Part shown: positions 18,015-29,066 of the stretch, piece after piece
Layout of the letters: every line of letters starts with the position of its first letter
Numbering within the stretch: the first letter of the stretch is position 1
DNA from: Streptomyces sp. I6
GTDB taxonomy: Bacteria > Actinomycetota > Actinomycetes > Streptomycetales > Streptomycetaceae
NCBI GenBank assembly: GCA_003725745.1
Contig: RHDP01000001.1
Location: 3,239,001-3,303,000 of the forward strand
DNA length: 64,000 bases
Direction of reading: 5' to 3'
The notes under the pieces: model-generated
Databases searched by the model: none
The model's input: only the letters and a program-made list of their open reading frames with translations
Told to the model about the DNA's origin: nothing
Translations under genes and position numbers: made by a program

Positions 18015-21000
18015 GTGAGCAGCAGGCCATCCCGAGGCGCTGCTCGCCTCGCCGCCATACTCGACGCGCTCCCGGACGGGCTCGTCCTCGTCAACTGCAA
18101 CGGCACGGTGGTCAACGCCAACACCATCGCCCTCGAGATGTTCGAGGCCCCCGGCACCGCGCTCGTCGGGCGCGGGCTCCTCGACCTGCTGCCGGCGTTC
18201 GACTCCAAGCTCATCCCGGGCTCGATGCGGCGCCCCGACTCCGTCGGCAAGCGCGGCCGGACGAAGCCGACCCGGATGGTCGCCCGCCGCACCGACGGCG
18301 GCGAGTTCCCCGCGGAGGTGACCAGCGCCGGCCTGGAGGACGGGCGTGCCGCGTACGCCTCGCCCGGCACCGGCGGAGGCACCGGCTACACCGGCGACGA
18401 ACTGCTGATGCTCGTCGTGCGCGACCTGTCCGGCACCATCGACACCGAGGCCGAACTCGCGCGCTCCCAGCGGCAGACCGAGATGATCCTGCGGGCAGCC
18501 GCCGAGGGCGTCGTCGGCACGGACACCGACGGCCGCGTCGTCCTCGTCAACCCGGCCGCCGCCCAGATCCTCGGCTTCCGCGCCAGCGACCTCGGCGGCA
18601 AGGAACTGCACCCGCTGATCCTGCACTCGCGCCCGGACGGCGAGCCGTTCCCGTACGACGAGTCCCCGCTCGCCGACACGCTCAAGTCCGGGCGCAAGCA
18701 CCGGGTCCGCGGCCAGGTGCTGTGGGCCAAGGACGGCAAGGGGGTGCCGGTCGATCTGACCACCGCGCCGGTGCGGGACGGGGAGCAGCTGGTCGGGGCG
18801 GTCATGACGTTCACCGACCGGCGGCCCTACGAGGAGCAGGCGGAGCGGCACGCCGCCGAGATCGCCGAGCGCGACGAGAAGTACAGCACGGACATCGCCG
18901 AGCGCGACGAGAAGTACGCGACGGACCTGGCCGAGCGGGACCGGCGGCACGCGGCCGAACTGGCGGAGTTGACCGAGAAGCACACCGCGGAGGCGGCGGA
19001 CCGGGCCGAGCAGTACGCCGCGGAGATCGAGACCCGCGACGAGCGGGAGGCCTCGCTGAACGCCCGGCACGCCCAGCTGGCCGCGGTACTCGGGGACGCG
19101 CTGCGCGGGCCCTGGAGGAGCTGCGCCGCGAACTCGGGAAGCTGGCCGCCGATCCGGCCGGCCAGCTGTGGCCGGAGGCCAACCAGATCCTCCACCACCT
19201 GGCCGCGGGCTACGCCCGGATGACGACGCTGGTCGACAACGTCCTGGGCTTCCAGCGGCTGGACTCGGGCGCGGAGCGGCTGCACAAGGACGTCGTCCTG
19301 CTCGACGCGGTCGTGGCCGCGGGTGTCGAGGGCGCGGTCGAGCTGATCGGTCCCGGACGGGCGCAGTTCGCCGTCCACGCCCCGCCGATCGAGGCCGAGG
19401 TGGACGGCGTGCGGCTGGCGACCGCGCTGGCGCATCTGGTCGCCGACGTCGCGGGCATCGACTCGACGGGCAAGGCCAGGGTCGTACCCGGAACCGGGTA
19501 CGTCGACTCGACCATCGTGGTCGCCGCGGCGCAGCGGGGCGACGTCGTACGGATCGAGGTGCGCGGCCCCTGCTCCGGCGGCGACCCGGTGCACGAGCCC
19601 ATCGTCCGCGGCATCGTGACGGCGCACGGCGGTGTGCTGCAGACGCACGAGGTGCCGGGCACGGGCGGCAGCGCCTACGTCCTGGAGGTGCCGCTCGGCG
19701 ACGGAGCCGGAACGGTGGCGCCCCCGGCGGCGGCCCCGGTGGAGGCCCTGACGGCGGCCCCGACGGCGGCCCCGGAGCAGCAGCCGCCGGCTGCCCTCCC
19801 GGCGCAGGCCACGTCCGGTGGCGGGCGGCGGCGGGCGCGGCGCGCCTCGACGGACGCGTTCCTGGAGAGCCCGGTGGGCCCCGGGGACACACCGGTGTCC
19901 CCCGAGCTCCCAGGGCGGCGCCAGGCGGATACGGACACGGACACGAGCGGTGGGGCGGACGGCTCGGCCGGAACCGTGTCCGGCGGCGCGCCCGCCCAGG
20001 CGGCGACCGGTGGCACGGGCCGCCGACGCGGCCGCCCGAGCCCCGCCGAGGCCGAACTGGCCGCGCTCCCGGCCGCGCAGGACGGCCTGGTCGTCACCGC
20101 GGCGGAGGCCGGAGCCGGCCGCCCGGCGCTGGGTGACACGGTCCCGCCCCAGGGTGTGGGCCCGGAAGCCGCGGCCCGGGAGGGCACCGGGCGGCGGGCC
20201 CGGCGCGCCCGGGCGGCACTTCCCGCGCTGCCGTCGGCGGGCCCGGTCCCGGACGCCCCGGTGGCCATGGGACGGGCGACCGGCCGGAACGACGGCGAGG
20301 ACGGCGGCCAGGCCGCAGGCCAGATTGCGGGTCAGGCCGCAGGCCAGGACATCGCCGCGCTGGAACCCGCCGCCACGGCAGTCGCTTCCGGCACCGGTGG
20401 CGGTACGGGTGGCGGCAGCGGAGCACAGCAGGGCGGTCGGCGAGCGCGCCGGGCGCTCGCGACCGGCAACGACCGGCAGGTGCCCGCGGAGGAGCCGCGG
20501 GGCCCGTTCGCGCTCCCCCCGCCGAGGCCGACCGCACCACCCCGCCGTCAGGTGCTCCCGACGAGGGCCGCCACGACCTGGTGCGTCCGGAGCCGGAATC
20601 CGACCGCACCCCGCCGCAGCCGCACCCCGTGCCCACCGGGCGCCGGCGCGCCCGCCAGGCCGAGGGCGGTACACCGGGTCAGGGCATCCCCGCGCAGGCC
20701 GGCCCGGTGACTCCGCCGACGGGCCCCGCGACGCCCGCCGCGCCCGGCACGGTGACCCCGCCGACAGGCACGGTGACCCCGCCGACCGGCACGGCGATGC
20801 CCAACGCGCCCGGCCCGGTACCGCCCGCCGCGCCCGGACAGGTGCCGCCGCAAACCGGCCCGGTGCCACCCGCCGCGCCCGGCACGGTGACCCCGCCGGC
20901 CAGCCCGGCGATGCCCAACGCGCTCGGCCCGGTACCGCCCGCCGGCCCCGCGATGCCCAACCCGCCCGGCCCGGTGCCGCCCACCGCGCCCGGCCCGGTG

Positions 21001-22383
21001 CCGCCCACGGCGCCCGGTCCAGTGCCGGCCGCCGCGCCCGCCCCGGATCCCGCAGCGAACACCGCACCCGCCGGTGACACCGGTTCCGTACCGCTGCCCC
21101 CGGCGGCGCCGGTCCCGGCCGAGCCGCCCGCGCAGTCCCGCCGCGCCGCCCAGCCCCTCCCCGCCGAGGCACCGGCTCCCGCGGCCGGGACGGGCACGCC
21201 GGCGCGGGGAACGGCCGCGCCGATGCCCGCCGCGGAGCCGGTCGACCCCGACGCCTCGCAGGGCAGGGCGTTCAGCGTGCGCACCCTTGGTCAGGGCGTG
21301 CCGCTCGCCCAGCGACTCGCCCAGCAGCAGGACCTGCAGGCCGTGCCCGCCGTACCTGCCGCATCCCCGCCGCAGGCCGCCTCCGGCGGCCAGACCCTCG
21401 GCTCCGGCCGCCGCCGAAAGCTGGCCACCCGGCAGGAGGGCGAGCGCCAGGTGCCCGAGACGGAGGCGCGGCCGCACCCGCACCCCCAGCCGGCGCCCGC
21501 CCCCGGCCCGTCGCAGCGGCTCGGCACTCCCAGCGAGGGCCGGGCGTACGCGATCGGCGCCCCGGACGAGGGCGCGGAGGGCCCGGAGCCGCTGGACGGC
21601 CCCGGTGGCGCGATCGAGGTCGCCAACCGGCCGGCGCCGCTGCCCCGGGACGACGAACTCCCTCCCGAGCCCCTGGACAACCCGCGCCGGCTGCTGGTCT
21701 GGCCGGCGCCCGACGTCGCCACCCAGCAGGCGCTGAGCGACCGCGGCTACCGTCCGGTGATCGTGCACTCCCGTGAGGAGGTCGACGCGCAGATCGCCGC
21801 GTTCCCGGCCGCTCTGTTCGTCGACCCGCTGACCGGGCCGATCACCCGTACCGCGCTGCAGTCGCTCCGCCAGGCCGCGGTGGCGGCCGAGGTCCCCGTG
21901 CTGCTGGCGGCCGGGCTGGGCCAGGCGACGCGCGAGGCCGCGTACGGAGCGGACCCCGCCGTGCTGCTGAAGGCCCTGGCGCCTCGCGACAGCGAGCAGC
22001 ACCCGTCCCGGGTGCTGCTGATCGAGCAGCACGACGACATCGCGGCCGCGCTGACGGCCACACTGGAGCGGCGGGGGATGCAGGTCGCGCGGGCGGCCGC
22101 CGACGCGGACGCGGTGGCGCTCGCCCAGCAGACACGCCCGAACCTTGTGGTCATGGACCTGATGCAGGTACGCCGCCGTCGCGCCGGGATCATCGACTGG
22201 CTGCGCGCGAACGGGCAGTTGAACCGCACTCCGCTCGTCGTCTACACCTCGGCCGGACTCGATCAGGCGGAGCTGCCGAAACTCTCCTCGGGCGAGACCG
22301 TCCTCTTCCTGGCGGAGCGTTCCACGAGCGCCGAGGTCCAGGACCGGATCGTGGACCTGCTCGCGAAGATCGGCACGAACTGA
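18015..22383 (+). CDS. Large PAS-domain sensor with coiled coil, kinase-like ATPase, Ala/Pro-rich linker and receiver-like domain; two frameshifts
   Basis: About 1456 aa when two single-base losses are restored (19107-19112 and the C run 20515-20520). Order: a PAS domain (ARLAAILDALPDGLVLVNCNGTVVNAN), a second PAS domain (ILRAAAEGVVGTDTDGRVVLVNPAA), a coiled coil with near-repeats of AERDEKYXTDI (codons at 18842-19080), a dimerisation/ATPase region (HHLAAGYARMTTLVDNVLGFQ; GIVTAHGGVLQTHEVPGTGGS), 700 residues rich in Ala, Pro and Gly, and a C-terminal receiver-like domain (VLLIEQHDDIAAAL, VVMDLMQV, VVYTSAGLD). No clear phospho-His is visible and the receiver lacks the usual Lys, so it may signal by binding rather than phosphotransfer. 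GTG 18015 has AGAGGAAG 8 nt upstream. It is probably cytoplasmic. Confidence 0.75.
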
Positions 22384-22509
22384 ACCCGGTCGCTGAGTGC
22401 CGGGCACCCGGGCCACGGAGCACCTGAGCCGCGGGACACCCGAGGCACGGCCAGCCGAGGCACGGGACACCCGAGCCGCGGCGCTCCCGATCCGCCGGGC
22501 TCCCGATCC

Positions 22510-22573
22510 GCTCGGCTCAGGCGGGCCGTGCGCGGACGTGCAAGGCTCGGCTCAGGCGGGCCGTGCGCGGACG
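22510..22573. repeat. 29-bp direct repeat in intergenic region
   Basis: GCTCGGCTCAGGCGGGCC continuing to GGACG occurs at 22510-22538 and 22545-22573, offset 35 bp. It lies in the 274-bp low-complexity gap between the convergent sensor and acyl-CoA synthetase genes, which otherwise holds degenerate GGCACGG/GGGACACCCGAG repeats. Confidence 0.8.
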
Positions 22574-22657
22574 CACAAGCAGGCAGACCCGCAGCCGGAC
22601 AGGAACGACACGGCCCGGCACGCGGTGCGCACCGGGCCGTACCCGAACCCAGGCGTG

Positions 22658-24310
<1,653 letters not shown>

Positions 24311-24360
24311 GGCGTCCTCCCGGTGGGCGCACAGCTCTATAGGGTGTGAAGATTCTGAAC

Positions 24361-24378
24361 ACATACCGACTGGTATGT
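24361..24378. promoter_or_regulatory. Palindromic TetR-type operator upstream of the acyl-CoA synthetase gene
   Basis: ACATACC-GACT-GGTATGT is a perfect inverted repeat with 7-bp arms, lying 51-68 bp before the start codon. A possible -10 element (TATAGA on the minus strand, near 24340) sits just downstream of it. The form resembles operators of TetR-family fatty-acid regulators, none of which is encoded next to it. Confidence 0.65.
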
Positions 24379-24400
24379 CACTACCCCCGGGTAAGAAAGC

Positions 24401-24946
24401 TCAGCGGACCGGTGCCAGCTCCGGATCCTCGCGGAGTTTCCGGAGTGCCCGGGACACCGCGCTCTTGACCGTGCCCACGGACACCCCCAGCACCTCCGCG
24501 GTCTGCGCCTCGCTCAGGTCCTCGTAGTACCTGAGGACCACCATCGCGCGCTGCCGGTCCGGGAGCCGCGTCACGGCACGCCACATCGCGTCGTGCAGGA
24601 CCTGCTGCTCGGCAGGGTCGGCCGGCGCCGCGACGGCGGGTTCCGGAAGCTCCTCGCAGGAGAACTCGTCGACCTTGCGCTTGCGCCACTGCGACGTACG
24701 GGTGTTGACCAGGGCGCGGCGGACGTATCCGTCGAGGGCACGGTGGTCCTCGATCCGCTCCCAGGCGACGAAGGTCTTGGCGAGCGCGGTCTGCAGCAGA
24801 TCCTCGGCGTCGTTCGGGTTGGCCGTCAGGGAGCGGGCGGTCCGCAGCAGCACGGGCCCCCGCGCCCGTACGTACGACGAGAACGACGCATAGGAGGTCG
24901 GCGGCACGACGACGCTGGAGGCGGTCGTGCAGACTGGCGTGGTCAT
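24401..24946 (-). CDS. ECF sigma factor, SigE-like actinobacterial subfamily
   Basis: 181 aa with sigma region 2 (LLRTARSLTANPNDAEDLLQTALAKTFVAWERI) and region 4 (LPDRQRAMVVLRYYEDLSEAQTAEVLGVSVGTVKSAVSRALRKLRED). It fits the SigE-like ECF subfamily that ends directly after region 4. No zinc-binding anti-sigma gene is next to it. GGAG lies 3 nt before the ATG. It is 90 bp upstream of the acyl-CoA synthetase gene, which has its own operator. Confidence 0.92.
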   Translation of the reverse strand: MTTPVCTTASSVVVPPTSYASFSSYVRARGPVLLRTARSLTANPNDAEDLLQTALAKTFVAWERIEDHRALDGYVRRALVNTRTSQWRKRKVDEFSCEELPEPAVAAPADPAEQQVLHDAMWRAVTRLPDRQRAMVVLRYYEDLSEAQTAEVLGVSVGTVKSAVSRALRKLREDPELAPVR

Positions 24947-25176
24947 GGCTCCACGCTAGGAGCGGAGGCCTCCTCCCGGATCGGCCCCAGGTCCCGAACC
25001 CCGGTCCGCCTCAGGTTGTAGGGGTGAGGCGGCCCCCACCTCCTCTGGGTGGAGGATGCCGCGGCTCCGCCTCAGGGTCCGGTGCGTCCGGTTCGCCCGG
25101 CCGGCTCACCCCGGCCCGGCCCCTCGTACCGGCCCACCCCGGACCGGCCCACCCCGGACCGGCTTATCCGTCCCGC

Positions 25177-25215
25177 TCGGCCGTCCCACTCGGCCGTCCC
25201 ACTCGGCCGTCCCGC
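25177..25215. repeat. Three tandem 13-bp repeats in the 294-bp gap after the thiolase-like gene
   Basis: TCGGCCGTCCCRC occurs three times in a row, and further worn copies of the form TCATCCGTCC follow to the thiolase-like stop codon. No gene is visible between 24947 and 25240. Confidence 0.75.
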
Positions 25216-25240
25216 TCATCCGTCCACGCGTCCGTCCCGC

Positions 25241-26407
25241 TCATCCGTCCGCCCCGAGGATCAGCGCCGAGGTAGGGACGCCCGTGCCGGCCGTGACCAG
25301 GACCCTGGCCGCCCCCGCGGTCTGGTTGACGGAGGTGCCCCGCAACTGCCTGACGGCTTCCGCTATGCCGTTCATGCCGTGCAGATACGCCTCGCCCAGC
25401 TGGCCCCCGTGCGTGTTCAGCGGGAGCGCGTCCGCTGCGACGAACTCCGCCGCCTCGCCCCGCCCGCAGAAGCCGAACTCCTCCAGCTGCATCAGCACAT
25501 AGGGCGTGAAGTGGTCGTAGATGATGCCCACGTCGATGTCCGCGGGGCCCATCTTGGAGGTCCGCCAGAGCTGCCGGGCGACGACACCCATCTCGGGCAG
25601 GCCGGTCAGATCGTCGCGGTAGTAGCTGGTCATCTGCTCCTGGGCACGACCCGCGCCCTGGGCCGCGGCGACCACGACGGCGGGCGGGTGCGGCAGGTCC
25701 CTCGCCCGCTCGACGGAGGTCACGACGAGGGCCTGCCCGCCGTCCGTCTCCTGACAGCAGTCCAGCAGCCGAAGCGGCTCCACGATCCAGCGGGAGGCCG
25801 CGTGGTCGTCGAGGGTGATGGGCCTGCCGTGGAAGTACGCCGCCGGGTTGCGCGCCGCGTACCGCCGCCCGGTCACGGCCACCTGCCCGAACGCCTCCGG
25901 AGTGAGCCCGTGGGTGTGGAGGTAGCGCCGAGCCGTCATGGCCACCCAGGAGGCGGGAGTCAGCAGCCCGAACGGGAGGTTCCAGCCGAGCGCCGCGCCC
26001 TCCGCCGAAGGCTCGCGCCGCTGCACGCCCGATCCGAACCTGCGGCCCGACCGCTCGTTGAACGCCCGGTAGCAGACGACGACGTCGGCCACTCCGGCGG
26101 CCACGGCGAGTGCCGCCTGCTGGACGGTCGCGCACGCCGCGCCGCCGCCGTAGTGGACACGGGAGAAGAACGACAGCTCCCCGATCCCGGCCGCCTGGGC
26201 GACGGTGATCTCGGGATTGGTGTCCATGGTGAACGTGACCATGCCGTCTACATCGGAGGGGGAGAGACCGGCGTCGTCGAGCGCGGCCCGCACTGCTTCG
26301 ACGGCCAGCCTCAGCTCGCTGCGTCCGGAGTCCTTGGAGAACTCCGTCGCGCCGATGCCGGCGACTGCGGCCCGGCCGCCGAGCGAGTCGGCCCTGCGCA
26401 GGCTCAT
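25241..26407 (-). CDS. Thiolase-fold lipid-transfer protein, Ltp2-like aldolase
   Basis: 388 aa of the SCP-x/lipid-transfer branch of thiolases (AVAGIGATEFSKDSGRSELRLAVEAVRAAL; HYGGGAACATVQQAALAV; DHFTPYVLMQLEEFGFC; LNTHGGQLGEAYLHGMNGIAEAVRQLRG). In mycobacteria such a protein, paired with a DUF35 partner, cleaves 17-hydroxy steroid acyl-CoA side chains by retro-aldol reaction. Here ATG 26407 overlaps the stop of the MaoC-like gene by 4 bp (ATGA), so translation is coupled. The gene order matches ChsH2-ChsH1-Ltp2. A steroid substrate is inference; the reaction type is better supported. Confidence 0.85.
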   Translation of the reverse strand: MSLRRADSLGGRAAVAGIGATEFSKDSGRSELRLAVEAVRAALDDAGLSPSDVDGMVTFTMDTNPEITVAQAAGIGELSFFSRVHYGGGAACATVQQAALAVAAGVADVVVCYRAFNERSGRRFGSGVQRREPSAEGAALGWNLPFGLLTPASWVAMTARRYLHTHGLTPEAFGQVAVTGRRYAARNPAAYFHGRPITLDDHAASRWIVEPLRLLDCCQETDGGQALVVTSVERARDLPHPPAVVVAAAQGAGRAQEQMTSYYRDDLTGLPEMGVVARQLWRTSKMGPADIDVGIIYDHFTPYVLMQLEEFGFCGRGEAAEFVAADALPLNTHGGQLGEAYLHGMNGIAEAVRQLRGTSVNQTAGAARVLVTAGTGVPTSALILGADG

Positions 26408-26829
26408 TCCGGCGCCTCCACGGGCAGGCCGACGGTCACCGTGCCGGTGACGTGGTGGCCGAGACCGTTGGCGCCGACCACGCGCACCACGGCCGTGTCC
26501 CCTTCCGCCTCGATGACCGTGCCGGTCAACGTCATGGTGTCGCCGGGGTGGTTGGGGGCGCCGAGCCGTATCGCCACTCTGCGGAGTACGGCGTCCGGGC
26601 CGAAGTGGTCCGTGATGTAGCGTCCGACGAGGCCGTTGGTCGTCAGGATGTTCATGAAGATGTCGGGCGAGCCCTTCTCCCGGGCGAGCTCCGCGTCGTG
26701 GTGCACGTCCTGGTAGTCCCGGGAGGCGACGGCCCCCGCGACGATCAACGTACGGGTGATCGGGACGGCCAGCGGGGGCAGCTCCTCGCCGGCGCGCGGG
26801 ACGGAGGCCCCGGTACCGCTCACGCTCAT
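26404..26829 (-). CDS. MaoC-like hydratase, small subunit (ChsH1-like)
   Basis: 141 aa, one hot-dog fold. The segment ASRDYQDVHHDAELAREKGSPDIFMN holds the hydratase motif with Asp and His (D-x-x-x-x-H). GRYITDHFGPDAVLRRVAIRLGAPNHPGDTM follows the fold of MaoC proteins. ATG 26829 has GGAGGAG 5 nt upstream, which rules out the longer frame. In the ChsH1-ChsH2 complex, one chain of this type pairs with the MaoC half of the neighbouring protein to hydrate an enoyl-CoA. It sits between the partner genes and is coupled to the downstream one. Confidence 0.85.
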   Translation of the reverse strand: MSVSGTGASVPRAGEELPPLAVPITRTLIVAGAVASRDYQDVHHDAELAREKGSPDIFMNILTTNGLVGRYITDHFGPDAVLRRVAIRLGAPNHPGDTMTLTGTVIEAEGDTAVVRVVGANGLGHHVTGTVTVGLPVEAPE

Positions 26830-26893
26830 GCCGTCTCCTCCTTCTGCTCCGGCTCCTCGGCCACCGCCCGTTCGTCGGCCGGTGGAGGTCATC

Positions 26894-27913
26894 TCAGCCC
26901 GCCCCGGGCCGCAGGGCCCGGAACACCGGCAGCACCAGTTCCTCGTCGGCCCTCATGAACTCCAGCCGTACGGGCATCCCGATGCGCACCTCACCGCAGG
27001 GCACCCCGATCACATTGCTGACCATCCGTACGCCCTCGGCCAGCTCGATGAGTGCCACCGCGTACGGTTCCGCCCCGTCCGGACTCACCGCCCCGTCCGG
27101 ACTCACCGCCCCGTCCGGACTCACCGCCCCGTCCGGGCGGGCAGCGGCCACGGCACCGCCGGACCCGCCGTCACCGGACCCGCTGAAGGCGGGGAAGCGA
27201 GGATGGTGGATCACCACGTACGAGTAGACGGTCCCCGCGCCCTCGGCCTCGACCGCCTCCCACTCCGCGGAGCCGCACCCCCCGCATCCCGGCAGCCAGG
27301 GGAAGCGCGGCTCCCCGCACGAAGCACAGCGCTGGAACAGCAGCCTGTGCTCGGCGACGCCTGCCCAGAATCCGGCGTTGTCCCGGTTGACCACCGGACG
27401 GGGGCGCCGGGGCCGGGCCTTCCTCCCGGCCCCCGGCGGGGCGTACTTGAGGATCCGGAAGCGGTGCGTCCCCGCGAGTTCGCCGTCGGCCCGGACCTCC
27501 ATCCTGGTCGTGATGAAGTAGCCCGCGCCCAGCTTGGTCCTCTTGCGCGGCGAGACCGTCTCGATCACCGAGTCGAAGGTGATCCGTTGTCCCGGGCGAA
27601 GCGGGCGGAGGTACTCCTGCTCGCAGTCGGTGGCCACCACCGCGGCGAACCCGGCGCCGTCGAGCAGTGCGAACAGCTTGTCGTGCGCTCCCGTGCGGCC
27701 CGTGTGTCCGGACAGCCCACCCATCGTCCACGCCTGGAGCATGGTCGGCGGAGCGATCGCGTCAGGTCCCTCGTACGCCGGGTTCCGGTCACCCATCGCC
27801 TCGCACCAGTGCCTGATCATCGGCTCGTTCACCGGGTCCTTGCCGATACCGGGGGCCGAGGCGCTGCGCCCCTCGTACGGCTTCAGCAGCGGATACAGCT
27901 CGTCCTCGCTCAC
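26894..27913 (-). CDS. Fused MaoC and DUF35 (OB-fold, zinc ribbon) protein, ChsH2-like
   Basis: 339 aa. The N-terminal half is MaoC-like (ELYPLLKPYEGRSASAPGIGKDPVNEPMIRHWCEAMGDRNPAY). The C-terminal half is DUF35 with a four-Cys zinc ribbon (CASCGEPRFPWLPGCGGCGS) and an OB fold ending near IGMPVRLEFMRADEELVLPVFR. In mycobacterial ChsH2 the DUF35 half binds the aldolase Ltp2. GTG 27913 has GGGGGAAG before it and overlaps the stop of the decayed upstream gene (GTGA). A PDGAVS tandem repeat lies inside the OB fold, an unusual insertion. Confidence 0.87.
   Translation of the reverse strand: MSEDELYPLLKPYEGRSASAPGIGKDPVNEPMIRHWCEAMGDRNPAYEGPDAIAPPTMLQAWTMGGLSGHTGRTGAHDKLFALLDGAGFAAVVATDCEQEYLRPLRPGQRITFDSVIETVSPRKRTKLGAGYFITTRMEVRADGELAGTHRFRILKYAPPGAGRKARPRRPRPVVNRDNAGFWAGVAEHRLLFQRCASCGEPRFPWLPGCGGCGSAEWEAVEAEGAGTVYSYVVIHHPRFPAFSGSGDGGSGGAVAAARPDGAVSPDGAVSPDGAVSPDGAEPYAVALIELAEGVRMVSNVIGVPCGEVRIGMPVRLEFMRADEELVLPVFRALRPGAG
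27071..27137. repeat. 18-bp tandem repeat inside the DUF35 domain
   Basis: The unit CGCCCCGTCCGGACTCAC occurs 3.7 times and encodes PDGAVS repeats on the minus strand. The number of copies can vary in frame. Confidence 0.9.
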
Positions 27914-28392
27914 CGCTTCCCCCTCGGCGCCCGCCCGCACCGCCCCGGTGCCCGCGCGGGCCGCGTCATCGCGACGGCCTCCCGCCGCCCCTCGCGCATC
28001 CCGTCCCGCGCGTGCCGCGCCGATCCGCACCGTCCATCCGCCCCGGCTCCCCACTCCCCGCGGCACCCCCTGGACCGGCGCTCGCCGGGCCCGTCCCCGA
28101 CGTGGCCTCGACCGCCGGACTCGACGGGCCGGCGGAGATGACGGAGGCGGCTGAGGCGGCTGAGGCGGCTGAGGCGGCTGAGATGACGAAAGCGGCGACG
28201 GTGGCGGACGCCGAGGAGCGTGCGCAGGGCGAGGACACCAGGGCAGCCGTCGGCACCGATGCGCCCGATCCGCCGGCGCTGCTCCGCGGGGTCGCCGGCA
28301 GTGGTGGTGGAACGGTCCGGCACGAGGAAGCCGTAGTACGAGCGGGCTCCGGAGCGCAGCCGCTGCCGTCGCTCTGTCGGGGCGAGGTACAC
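27910..28392 (-). pseudogene. Acyl-CoA dehydrogenase remnant (N-terminal ~50 codons kept)
   Basis: A frame from GTG 28392, with GGGAGG 8 nt upstream, starts VYLAPTERRQRLRSGARSYY and continues FLVPDRSTTTAGDPAEQRRRIGRIGADG, which reads like the start of a Streptomyces acyl-CoA dehydrogenase. After that the similarity stops; the rest is a Leu/Arg repeat (from a 9-bp DNA repeat) and Arg-rich sequence, and the frame closes at 27910 in a GTGA overlap with the ChsH2-like gene. A real enzyme needs about 380 residues, so the body and FAD-binding core are gone. In the mycobacterial igr operon an acyl-CoA dehydrogenase gene (fadE29) holds exactly this position. Confidence 0.6.
28144..28179. repeat. Four tandem 9-bp repeats (GAGGCGGCT)
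   Basis: Perfect tandem copies inside the acyl-CoA dehydrogenase remnant; they produce the Leu/Ser/Arg run on the minus strand. Confidence 0.9.
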
Positions 28393-28445
28393 GGCGATGG
28401 CCTCCCAGGCGGCGGGGGACAGGTGCTGGCGAACGCAGCAGAGTT

Positions 28446-28462
28446 TCTGACTGTCCGTCAGA
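28446..28462. promoter_or_regulatory. Inverted repeat TCTGAC-N5-GTCAGA upstream of the acyl-CoA dehydrogenase remnant operon
   Basis: TCTGACTGTCCGTCAGA has perfect 6-bp arms with a 5-bp spacer and lies 54-70 bp before the GTG of the remnant. Its place and form suit a TetR-type operator or promoter for the whole side-chain operon. Confidence 0.5.
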
Positions 28463-28754
28463 TATGTTGGGCTGTCAAGGCCGTGGACATCCGCCGTCGC
28501 TGCCGGAGGAACGCAGCCGGGCGCGGCACTCCCCGACAGCACGCCGCCCCGCGTCCCGCGCGTCCGGCGCGCCCGAACACCCGGACAGGCACCCGGCACA
28601 CCCTCGACCGCCACACCCGCCCGCCCGGGACACCCACCCGCCCGGGGCACCCACCCGCCCGGGACACGACGGCGAACGGCCTGCGCGGAGATGCCTGAGC
28701 ACCGCCACGCAGGCCGTCGTTCACCCCCCGGTCAGCCCCTCCCCGACCGCACCC

Positions 28755-29066
28755 CTACCAGAGCGGCAGGAAGGTGATCGCGATGTTCTCGTTGGACTGG
28801 TCGATCGCCGTGAAGGCCGAACCGTTGACGTTGGCTGTGTTGTTCTGGTTGGACGCGCCGGCACCGGTGGCCACCTGCTGGGTGGTGGTCGAGTTGCCGA
28901 GGTTGTGACCGCCCACGCCACTGCCGCTGATGGTGGCCACGGCGGCGTTCGACCCGTCGCCCGCGAAGGCCCCGTTGTCGGCGTGCGCCACACCGGCGAA
29001 CAGGGCGGCGGCCAGGGGCAGCGCCGCGACGGCGGCCAGGGCGCGGGCGGTACGGATGCTTGCCAT
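28755..29066 (-). CDS. Small secreted Asn/Gly/Thr-rich protein
   Basis: 103 aa. A clear Sec signal peptide (MASIRTARALAAVAALPLAA, cleavage after GVAHA) is followed by a mature chain of about 75 residues rich in Asn, Gly, Ser and Thr without Cys (DNGAFAGDGSNAAVATISG ... QNNTANVNGSAF), ending in a hydrophobic tail (IAITFLPLW). The composition suggests a beta-rich surface or aerial-hypha protein, but it lacks the chaplin motif and I do not assign a family. ATG 29066 has GGAGGA 7 nt upstream. Confidence 0.85.
   Translation of the reverse strand: MASIRTARALAAVAALPLAAALFAGVAHADNGAFAGDGSNAAVATISGSGVGGHNLGNSTTTQQVATGAGASNQNNTANVNGSAFTAIDQSNENIAITFLPLW

Noticed and set aside
28012-28698. A 228-codon plus-strand frame with Ala/Glu repeats
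   Set aside because: The repeats come from the 9-bp DNA repeat, the frame has no ribosome-binding site, and it is antisense to the acyl-CoA dehydrogenase remnant that has a better start signal.
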